This document shows positions 31,935-43,900 of a DNA stretch of 64,000 nucleotides, piece by piece. Numbering within the stretch: the first letter of the stretch is position 1; each line of letters starts with the position of its first letter. Source of the stretch: Setophaga petechia (Eukaryota; Chordata; Aves; Passeriformes; Parulidae); contig JANCRA010000007.1 in NCBI GenBank assembly GCA_024362935.1, positions 23,337,003-23,401,002 on the forward strand, in the 5' to 3' direction. The notes under the pieces were generated by a model. It worked only from the letters and a program-made list of their open reading frames with translations. It had not been told where the DNA came from and searched no databases. The position numbers and the translations under genes are program-made.

Positions 31935-34900
31935 ATGGTGCAGAAGGAGGGGCAGGCGGCGCTGGAGGAGCCCCAGGGCAGTCCCAACCCGGCCGGGGTG
32001 CCCGGCGCCCCCTTAGAACCGCCGGGCGCCGCGGCAGGGCCGGTCCCGGGGGGCGAGGAGACCGACACCGAGACGGAGACCGCGCTGGGCTCCCGCCGCT
32101 TCCTCTGCGGAGTCGTCGAAGGTGAGAGCTTTCAGAGGAGGTCTCCCCTGGGAGACGGGGTGCGGGAGAACGGGGGGTTCGGTATCCGCGGGAGACGGGG
32201 GATGGGCTGGTCCCAGCTGGCTTCGCTTTGCCGTCTCCTCCCCCGCCCGGAGGAGCCCGCTCGGCGGGGAGGTGGCGTGCGGCTCTTGGCCGGGACTCCG
32301 CCAGGGTTGGGAGGAGCCGCGGCTCCCAGGCGGGGCTTCTGCCCCCGGGGCTTGTGGCGGAGCGGGGAGCGCCCTTTGATGGCAGCGGTGCGGCGGGGCG
32401 AGGGCAGGCCCGGCACCCAGCGCGCCGATGATTCCTCCGGGAGGCTGAGGCGGTGCTGGGGCTCGCTTGCTCGTACGTGTCTAAAGGGGGAAGTGGGAGA
32501 GCAGAGCTACCGCGCGATTATCTCGGCTGTATGTGCTCTTCCTGCGCTCCAGAGGCTCACATTCAGTCCTGAGTAGGAAATAGGGTTATTCCGTGGACTT
32601 CTGCTCAGTAATTAAGTGCACCTTGTTCTCTAAAATATTTTAGCGTCTCATTTTCGTTGTAGAACAATCCTCTGTCTTTTAGCATAGTTGCACCATTAAA
32701 AGGTTTAAATTGTTGAAGCTGCAGAATAAAGGGACTTCTTGTAGTTCTCAGTAATGCATTTCTGACAGGTCAGTTAAGGTAGGTAGTTGAAAGTCAGCAG
32801 GAAAAATGGTTTATTCCCAGCGTAACAGTTCGTTTTAAATAGTTTTATTTCCCATGATCTCAAATTATTTCTGTACCAATAATGATTTCCCAGTAGGAAA
32901 ACAGAAATTATTAGCAGATGGAACGGAGAGGGGAACAGGCCGTTTATCAAAGTCAGTATCTGCATTGCTTTGCAGACTGTTTTGTGTTTGTATCTTTTAA
33001 AAAATCGTTCGGGTTCTATAAATACGACCGTGAGAGGTGAATTGGTAAGGCTTAAATACAATCAGTGTAGAGAAAAATTATTTTCTTCTGCTAATGGACT
33101 TAATTCTGTGACGGTAAATACCAAATTAAGGGCTTTGGAGACGCATAACAGTGAAGAAAAACAGAGTTTGTAACAACATGTTTTCTCATGTTCCTTCTGA
33201 TACACCTGGAATATCTCTTGTTCATCCAGGTTTCTGTTGGAACCACTGAGAATACCATAATAAATTTTCTTGTCATGTTAGTTACATCGTTGGTTGCCTC
33301 AGCATATATTTTGTTGCAGGTGTTCCTGAGTGTACTGTGCACAAAACAAAGCAAAAAAATGGCCTCTGCCCGAAGAAGCCGTCAAACACTGGTTAGGAGT
33401 TGCCAGTTTGACAATAATATGTGTATGGGAAAAAAGGAATAGGGCAGTGTTGAGAAAAAAGGCAAACAAAAAACCACCACCAACAGAAAAACAAACTTAT
33501 GGTGAAGGAGGTAAACGGTAGTGAGTGAAAACATCTGTCTCATTAGTGACTCAAGGGAATTACAGAGTTAAGGGAAAAACAGGAATTAACTTCAGAAGTG
33601 TAGATAAATACTTAAAGTAGTGGTTAACACAGACTAAGGTGTGGTGAGGTTAGAGTGCTGAGATGGAGAATTTGGATCTTGGTAGAAAAGGCAGAGGGCA
33701 GGCAACTGGCCAAACACTGGGTGTGCGCTCTAAGAGTGTGAAGAGTCTGTGCCACTTCCAAATTCACTCTTTGCACAGTAATAAGGTCTAAGAGATTGCT
33801 GAATGCAAAGCTTTGGTGCACTGCCTCTAGGATGTCCTGACTTTTAGTGATGGAGAGCATGGGAATGGGATGAGGTATTTTGGAATAGTCTGTTGACTTT
33901 GTATTAACCTGACACGCAGTCCTGAGGGAGTAATACAAAACTAGGTCGATTTTTTTAGTTAGACAGAAAGATCCAAGAATTGTACTTGGCTGGTAACAGT
34001 AGTAACCTAAGAAATGTGGTGACAGATGGAAAAGTATTGCTGCAGATTAGCCAGTTCTGTTCAGCCTTATTTAATTAGTTTTTGATAACTGATTTTCTTT
34101 TTCCTTTTTTTTAATAGTAGGCTCTGCTTTAGGCTTGTAGGTCTGAAACAGTAGTATTATAAATAAAGCAAAAGTGTCATGAACAAGTTATGAGGCATAG
34201 GGGAAATTCTTTAGGTTTCACAGGATTTTACTTCTGTGAATTCCTGAGTTTCCTCAGGGCAGCATCAGTCAGAGTTTGGAAACTATAATGAAAATAAGAA
34301 ATTCCTTCTGGGTGAAGTAAACTGGGAGGCTTTCAGGCCTCCCAGCTCTCTCTTGTTGTTCGTTGTTGCACTGGGCAGTTGTGAGGAGGAGTAGTTGCTC
34401 AGTTTTGCCACATTGTGGTGCCAGGCAGTGTGAGATCACTCTTAGAGAGAATAATTCTTAAAACTTGAGTCTCTTGTTTTACGCTTCTTGAAAGAGCATT
34501 GTACACTTAGCATGTAACTGAAATATAATATATAGAAAATGTCTTCAGTTGCACCAGTTTGGAGTTTTTGAAGGTAGAAGGGTGATTGTGTCCTCAGTGA
34601 GACTGAATATTTACAGATTTACAAGGGTGAATAGCTTTGGAAATGAAGATACTGTTTACCTTTTGAACTGGTGTTCCATGGATGCTTGTGAGCTTTGTGT
34701 ATTAGTAGTATCATTCATCACTGAGTGCCCATGCTGTTTGAAAGGAAGAGCTTATTAAATTTCATGTTATTTTAGTCTCTGGTCTTTGCATGGGCTGCAA
34801 GCTGAAGCTTTGTTTTGAAGTGCCCACTTGTGTTTGAACTGTTTGCACATAGGTCTAAGTGAGTTGGCTTGACTAAGAGGGCATTGAGAGTGCTTTTTTA

Positions 34901-37900
34901 AAGTATTGTTTCTAGAATGGAAAGATTAGATTTAAAGCCAGAAGCAGTTGCGATTTCCATGGAATTGTATGACTTTCAATACACTCTAAAATCACTTGGG
35001 TAGATGCTTTTATATATGATTATTCACAGACATAGTATTAGCTTGTAAAATGTGGAAATGGTAAAGCAGGATATCACTTTGCAACTTAATTCTGACAAAG
35101 ATCCTATTAAACAGAAAAGAAATAAAATCCTAAGCATTTTGTTGACTCGCACATTTTTTTTAATTACACATCATCTTTTGCAGTATGTATTTATATATTC
35201 TGCTTATATAAATCCTAGTTTGTACCACCAGTTAAGCATTTTTGAGCTGGTAAATAGTTTCAACTGTTTTCAGTGTTCACCTTAAAGTCAAGCCTATTTT
35301 GTAGGTGTCTGGTGTGGTAGTTTAATTAGGTTATAACTGTTCAGTCTGCTGCTGTAAAAATGCTGACTTGGCTTGTCAAGGGCATGTGCTCAGGAACACA
35401 GTTTGCATTCTGAAAATTAATTGCTTCAGTGGCCAAAATTATAAGACCTTAGATCGTAAGAAATAAACGAAGTTATAATTGCATTTTAAATTTAGATCAC
35501 TTTGGGTTATAACACTTTCCTCATGCTAACTATTTTTCTTTCCTTTTTGCTTTGGGAAGCTTTTTGACAAATGTAGCAAAAGAGGAAGAAAATGGTGGGT
35601 TGTAATACAAAGTTTCATGAAGCAGGCATAATCTAACTGGATAATTCTAATCTTGTTGCCCATAGGATTTTATGGAAGACCTTGGGTGATGGAGCAGAGG
35701 AAAGAACTTTTTAGAAGGCAAGTCATGTTTCCTCTTACTGCAGCACATTCCATTGGAATGTAATCATAAACTTCCACTTAAGTCTGGAAAGAATTATTGT
35801 TTTAACCTAGAGCAACTTTCTGCCTAATATCTGTATTCTTGGGATTTGTATTCACCTTTTTATCTTGCATGTACCAATTTTGTCCAATATAATTTGTGCT
35901 TAAAGTTATTGTGACTTAATAATATAACACAATGTCCAGGGAAGAAGAAGAAAATCCGATTGAGTAAAAGAATAACATGAAGTAAAACACAGAATTCCTG
36001 AATTTGTGGGCTATTTGAAGGCTTTTTTTCCTGTGTTTTAGGCTTCAGAAGTGGGGACTGAATACATACCTGTATGCTCCAAAGGATGACTACAAGCACA
36101 GGATGTTTTGGCGAGAAATGTACTCTGTGGAGGAAGCAGGTAATTGCCTTTATTTCTCCTCTGTGCTTTCTATAAGTAGATTTCTGAATGAATTGGTTAT
36201 TGCTATGTATACTTGTGTGTGTTTAATCACAGTAGCCATTCCCAAAGGTGACTGAAAGCCTCTTTTTAATACCCTGCAGGTGTGTTTATGGCAGCTTTGG
36301 AACAAGCATGGATTTACTTCTTTTAACTGTAACTGCAGATGATTTCCGAAACTGCTTTTAAGGCTTTGTCTTACAGGATTTATTTTTTGTCACAGGAAAG
36401 GTTGCTTAGACTTACTCCTCTGGCTCTTGAATGTCTTTTGAACATTTTTTGAAGTAGAAATTATTTGCTTTAGGAAAGGAAAAAAAAATTGATGAGCAAA
36501 TAGCATGTCCTTTTATGTGATTCATTAAGTCCTTGTCTCAATGAAAAGAGTACCTGTTAGAAAAACAGCTCTTGACCAATTAGTCAGAACATAAAAGATC
36601 TGTGCACGCTAGTGTGAGTTGTTTTATCCACCTCTGGTGTTTATGGGATTTATGATGCTGTATTAGACTGAAGGGATTGTAGTTTTCCTTGGGTGAGGGG
36701 AAAAATTAGACTCTCTTGAAAGTAAATAATCCTTCTTGGAGGCCTCTTTGTATCAATGCGGAAAAATAAAGGCTACTGCAAGATAATATCTAATAACAGC
36801 AAAGATTGTTAAATATGCTAAAAATATTTATTCATTTTATCCATATTATAAAAATATTTATTCATTCTATGAAAGATTGAATTGCAAGTTTGTTTCTTAA
36901 GGGAACTACCATTGCACATGAAGTACAAACATGGTGATGTTATGCTCCACTTTTTCGTGTGCCCAAGCTTCAGTCATACGAGTGGTGTGTGAACCTCTGT
37001 CACATGGGGTGGTATTACTGCAATAAATTGTTAGTATGTGTGGGGAAAGTGAGTAATAATTCTAGAACTGTTGATGTATGTACTGTGGAAACAGCCATAT
37101 TTGTCTCACAGTGTTGAGATAACGAAAACTTTTAAAATATTTATAAAAATTTTAATATAGAAAATGAGAACACAAGGACAGTTGTTGTATTCCTTTTTGG
37201 CCTAATTGCTGAAAAATCTTCCAAATAATTTGGGGTTCTTTGCTCTGTTAGTTTCAAGAAATCCCAGCAATTCTTTTTTCTAATTATGATAGAAGGAGCA
37301 TCTGCACTTTATAATACACTTTAAGATGATGCCTGAGAAATTTTTGAGTCCTTCTGAAATATTTTAATTTAATTTCCAGAGCAGCTAATGACTCTAATAT
37401 CAGCTGCACGAGAACATGAAATAGAATTCATCTATGCAATCTCACCTGGACTTGACATCACTTTCTCCAATCCTAAAGAGGTATCCACATTGAAACGTAA
37501 GCTGGACCAGGTAAGGATGACACAAACTTAGCACAGTTCCAGTGCTGCTTAATTTGGAAGCTCCAATACCTTGCTCACTCTTGGAGCTTTTCACCAGCTT
37601 CTTGAACCTTTTCAGCACTGGTGTTAGTTTGGGTGTCTCTGAATGATTCCAATGGATGTGTTCAAGTTGCATTGCAAAAGTAGCCAACGATAACTTTGAT
37701 TTTTAAAAAAATTCTCATCTTGTATTGGATGCTGAAGGCTATTTTTGTCTTCAGAGTATTTCAGAATCTTGAAGCCAAGATGCGCTGCTAAAGCAAGAAC
37801 TCTAGCCCACAATAAATGCCTTTGCAGACCTGGCATGCACATCTTCTTTGTTCTCCTGACTCCTCTCCTTTGTCCAAGAGCTGTTACAGAATTAGCTTTT

Positions 37901-40900
37901 TCCCCAGCTGTCCATCCTGTGAGATCAGCTTTGGATGGTTAAAACTGGAACAGATTGCAGGTCTTTAAAGATCTAATCTTTCAGAGAAGCAGAGCTATGG
38001 GTCAGAGACAGACATTCATTGTGAATAGAACTATATCCCTGTTCCTGTAGCTGTCTCTTAGGTTAGATCTGAAAGTACTACAGTCTGATTAGAAGAAGTA
38101 ATAATAATTTAACAAATTAAACATTTTACTCTTGTTTCTTGTATTAGGTTTCTCAGTTTGGCTGCAGATCTTTTGCACTGCTGTTTGATGATATTGATCA
38201 CAACATGTGTGCAGCAGACAAAGAAGTTTTCAGTTCTTTTGCTCATGCTCAAGTCTCAATCACAAATGAAATTTATCAATATCTAGGAGAACCAGACACA
38301 TTCCTTTTCTGTCCTACAGGTAAAACAAGCAGAATATTTTCATTGAGCCTTAAAGGAGGGGGTCTGTTACCTTACTGTTTGAAAACCTGGTTTAACATTT
38401 AATAACTGCCTTAAGGAGTATTTTGGGGTTGATTGAAGAAATTGTTTTACAAAGAAAAGTTTGATTATTCAGATGTATGCAAAGATTTTTCCAAATTTAT
38501 AAATCTCTGAAAGGCTCAATGCCAAGCAAATAAGGCAGCTTGATAGAACAGTTCAAGAAGTTTGAACTGAGAATTAGGCTAATGGAAAATTTATTTTTTC
38601 TTTACTTGAACTGAAATCTTTGCTTCTTGAGTTAGCAGGTTGTTAGTTTCTAAGAGTTTTTTAAAGTAGAGGTAGTCTGTGCTTATGGCCGTCACTGGTT
38701 CCTATTTTTAATAAGATTGCTCACTTCACTAGTCACTTAGTTGCTTTTTTTATCAAAAATTATTTTTAGTTTATCCTCTTATACTGTGGTTCTGTTGCAG
38801 ATCTTAACTTTAGAGATATATGTTCCAGTATTACAGTTTTTAGGTATTTGCATTTTGTAATGAGAGTTGGGGTTTTCTTATTCTCTTGGATACTATCTGC
38901 TGGAACAGGCCTTGTACTTAAGGACTTGATTTTTTCCTATTTTTGACATTTGAGCAATTGAAAATAATTCTTTATCATTTGTTTCTAATATTTATGCTGA
39001 ATGTCATTCATAATGTCCTTTTTATTTATACTTTAGACTTTTGGGCCTTACTTGATTAATTTTATAAATGTTTTTCATTTCCAAGGGTGGTATTCTGTCA
39101 ATGTGTTTATGGGACAGTTGTCACACATGTGCATCCTTCTGTTGACAGTGACATTCTCTTTTCCTGTGCAGAGTACTGTGGAACTTTCTGTTATCCAAAT
39201 GTCGCCCAGTCGCCGTATTTACGGACTGTAGGAGAAAAACTGCTCCCTGGAATTGAAGTGTTATGGACAGGTAAAGACTGATAGCTTATTTCTTTTATTT
39301 TGTTGGTGTTAAGTATTTTCTCATAAGTATTTTGTAAACTAAACTGTCCAGCTACTTGGGGGTTGAATCTTCAAGTATATGTAAAACCCTCTGATCATCC
39401 TCTTTCCTGCTTAGGTCCGAAAGTTGTGTCTAAAGACATTCCGGTAGAATCCATTGAAGAAGTTTCCAAGATCATCAGGAGAGCCCCAGTTATCTGGGAT
39501 AACATTCATGCTAATGATTATGATCAGAAGAGGCTTTTTCTTGGGCCTTACAAGGGTCGGTCAACTGAACTCATCCCTCGACTCAAGGGTGTTCTGACCA
39601 ATCCAAACTGTGAATTTGAAGCCAATTATGTTGCCATTCACACGCTTGCGACCTGGTACAAGTCTAACATGAATGGAGTGAGAAAAGATGTGGTGATGAG
39701 TAAGTATGTGTAACTGTTTGCTGGATCTATGCTTAACCATATAAATCATACCAATTCTCTGTGTTTTTAATGATTTTCTCTCTTCCTCACTAACTTTGTC
39801 TTCTTATGATCACCTAGCCTTTTCTATTCATAAGTAAATGGCAGTTGCCTGAAAGATAATGATCTTGCTTTACTGACTTCCTGGGGCATATCCGTAGCAC
39901 ATGGTATCAAAGACTTTCTTAGTCTGGAGAGGTTATGTAATTAACGCTCTTGGAAAGCAAGTTTAATGCCCAAGTTTGAAATGTGTCCATTTCAATAGGA
40001 TATGATTTCATTGGAATAGAAACAGTTCAGATCAGAAGATACCCTGAATGCCAGTGTCTGGTTTCTGTGTTGACATTGGTGGGGACCATAATTTTCTTTT
40101 TTTTTCTAATTAGAATCTAGTAACTTGTCCTTTTTGTCAAGTGAGCCCCTGAATTACTGAATGCCTTGTTATTTTAAAATAAACTAACATGATAACTTTT
40201 AAAATTTGTCTCTGTAGCTGATACTGAAGACAGCACGGTTTCGATCCAGATTAAATTGGAAAATGAGGGGAGTGATGAAGATATTGAAACAGATGTTCTC
40301 TACAGCCCACAAATGGCCCTGAAGTTGGCCTTAACAGAATGGTTACAGGAATTTGGAGTACCTCAGCAATACAGCAGTGAGTATGATTTGGTATCATTCT
40401 GAGGCTGGTAGAAAAAGGGTGTTAGATGTTCAGTATTTGTGTTTAGATTAAAGATATTTTACAGATCCTGGCAATTCATACACTTCGGCTGGAAATATTT
40501 TCTGCCTTAGTAACTGGGGAACCTTAATTAAAAAGTAAGAATTCTTGATGTTCTGCGGTGTGCTTGTAATGCTCTGACTGATCAACAGAAGCAATCTTGA
40601 TATATTATCTTTTGGCATTTCTGACAGAGGGCAGGAAAGGGTCCAGATCTTGCTAGTCCAAGTTCTTACTAGGCTTCAGTGGAACCTGAGAGAATAGGAA
40701 GTACAGTTGGGATTTTTTTTTTCCTGAGTTGATGTTAGATTGTTGTAAAAACTAGTCCTGGTCCTGAAGACTCCCTTTTCTTCCAGTTGTTTTAAGATAG
40801 TTTTGCTTTCCTGAGTTTGTATGCATAAATCAGCTGAGTTCCTTCTGGCACTGTATGCCTTTTTTGTACAGTGGGAGCTTGGGATATATCTTGAGTCTAA

Positions 40901-43900
40901 TGACCTTGGTCAGGGAGGGTGAGTTTTAGAGCATGTTGTCCAAGATTGTATCTGGTAAGGTTTTGAATGTCTCAATTTTCCCCAGGTTAAAGACAGTTTT
41001 GAATTTGAAATATTTAAACATCAGCTTATTATATTAAGCTTTTATTATGACCTCTCTTATATTCCAATTCAACTTTACCAAGTCATTTAATGTGGAGGGA
41101 AAAATAGTTACCTGGAGAGCTTTTTATTCTGATGGCATAGTTAAAAATAAATGTTAAATCATTTTCCTAACTTTTTCTTCATCCTATATTTGCTTACCAG
41201 TTATGTGAAAAGGAAACTTGCAAAACTCGAAGTCAATAGTTAGAGTTACATTGACAGAAGTGAACAGGCAAGGTGCCAAAAGGAAGCTGTGCTGATAGGA
41301 TGCTGTGGCAACTAAATCATCCACCGTTTGCAGGAGTTGCTGTTTTGAATGTTAGTTGGCAGATACTGAAGACTAAACTTGTTTCTTTTTATTCTCAGGT
41401 AGGCAAGTGGCCCACAGTGGTGCTAAAACCTCTGTGGGGGATGTAGGGCCACTGGTGGCACCATCCTCTTTAAATGCAGCTACAGTGGTTACCACGGTGT
41501 ACCAGGAGCCCATCATGAGCCAGGGTGCGGCACTGAGCAGTGACTCACCGGCCTTGGCCAAGGAGGAGGAGAAGAAGCAATCTGATGAGGAACCAATGGA
41601 CATGGTGGTGGAAAAACAAGATGATGCAGACAAGAATGCAAACCAGATACTGACAGATATTGCTGAAGCCAAAATGGCAGAGGAGCTGAAGCCAATGGAT
41701 ACCGATAAGGAGAGTATAGTTGAGTCAAAGTCTCCAGAGATGTCTATGCAGGAAGACTCTGGTAGTGACATTGCACCTATGCAGACTGATGAGCAAATTA
41801 ACAAAGAACATTTTGTGCCTGGGCCGAATGAAAAGCCTCTTTACACAGTAGAACCAGTGACTTTAGAGGACTTACAGCTTCTTGCTGACTTGTTTTACCT
41901 TCCTTATGAGCATGGACCCAAAGGTGCACAGATGCTGAGGGAATTCCAGTGGCTTAGAGCAAATAGCAGTGTTGTCAGCGTAAATTGCAAAGGAAAGGAT
42001 GCTGAAAAAGTGAGTGCCAATCTTGTTTCTCTCCTTTTATGTCAAAATATAAAGCAGTTTTATCTGTTGTCTGTAATAGAGACTGGTGTTCTACTTAGTA
42101 GGACCTGAAGGGTAGTGTATAATGAACCACTGGTTGCAGTAATTTTCATTCCTCCAGTGGAATCTACTGTTTTAAGCCCTGTAGTGCCACACAGCTATGA
42201 AGGCAGCCTAGTATCTGCATTTGACCAGTGTTCCCTGTACTGGCCTGACTTCTAACAGCCATAGAGACTATCTGTGAGTCACGTGTGGTGTGGTAGTCCC
42301 TCCTGGTAAAAAGAAGTAGTGAATTGTGTAGTCTTTCTCCATATTTAGAGTACCACTCCTCTCTAGGAGCCTGTGTTTGATCTTGTGGATCTTTCTCATA
42401 GATAGAAGAATGGCGTAACCGAGCAGCCAAGTTTGAAGAGATGTGCAGCTTGGTGATGGGCATGTTCACTCGCCTCTCCAATTGTGCCAACAGGACAATC
42501 CTTTATGACATGTACTCCTACGTCTGGGATATCAAGAGTATTATGTCAATGGTGAAATCTTTTGTGCAGTGGTTAGGTAGGTGCATTGGGAGCCATTATA
42601 ATCCCAGATAGATTATTTTTTATGTGTTTTTAATTAGCCCACGGGGAAAACTGAAGCATTAGGTGAATGTGTTTTCTTGGACAGGGGGTCTAGTTTGACC
42701 CTGTTTTAAAGGTTTTCCTGTCTTGCTGTTTGAAGCAATGCTTGCAGTGAGTTTGCTTTGCTATTAAAAGTGAAGTCTGCTGGATGCTTAAGATTGGAGA
42801 CCTTGATTTTCTTCTTGGGCTAATGAAACTTGAATCTCATCTGACACGTAAGTGTTGACTTTAACTTACTCTTGACTGAATGCACACTGGACTATGCCAT
42901 GTAACTCCTTGGATGCCCCGCTGTTTGATTGGAAATGACACTACGAAATGTGATCACCTCAGCCATCTGCTGTTTGCTCTGTCTTGATAACATTATTGCT
43001 GTCTTCAACAGACCTTTCAATGGGCCTGGCCATGAGGAAGGTGATCCTCCCAGCCCCTGTGCGCATGCGAGCTTTAGCATAAGGCTATTCTGGTGCAAAA
43101 TCATTTCCTTTAAACACTTTCCAAATAGCTGATTTTTAAAAATTTTTTTAATCTATATTTTAGTTTTTGGTAATGGATGGAAATTGTGGAGCTCTCTGGA
43201 CAAATTTAGTCTGAGACTTAAAATAATCTTGAAACAGGATTTTTTTTTTTTTTTTTAATGTGTGGCACTTTGTTTTGTTTTGTTGCTTTTTTTCCTGAAA
43301 GATTTTTGAGAGATCCTAAGTTGGCATATAGCACCAGCATGGCCTGGGTAATTCTAGTCACCTCATTTCACTTTCAGGTTTCAATCCAACTGTAAGGAAT
43401 ATGCTGTGGAGTTGCTTGATATACACAGCAGACAGCAAAGCTGATGGTCTCAAGTCACACTTTCTGTAGCTGTCACAAACCTCACAGTGGCTAACCATTA
43501 CACAACCTTGGTCTAATCCTAGTGTTTGGATTGTCTTTAAATTCTGTTCTTAAATACTGACAAATTTAAACAGGGACAGAGAAGACCTATTAAATCGTCA
43601 ACTTGGTCTATGCCCGACAAATTCCTGAGTTTTGTGCTTATTAAATATCTGATCCCTAAAGTCATAGTTGATAAAGAAGAGAGCTTTTAAGACTGCCTTC
43701 TGCAAAGCACAGAGAAGAAAACATAGTGGAGGAGGAAAACTCAGCAGCATTGTAGTATGTTAACATTTCTTGAACAACACGCTGTTTTTAAAGCCTTATT
43801 GTGCATTTTTAAGTGTAACATATCTCCTCCAACTTCACTATCCTTGCTGTATGTTGACATTTAGCTAGACAGAATGCTCTCTTCTTGATAACTTAATCTG

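Noticed and set aside
34322..34345. microRNA precursor at the 9-bp hairpin
   Set aside because: The stem is far too short for a pre-miRNA and flanking bases do not extend the pairing.
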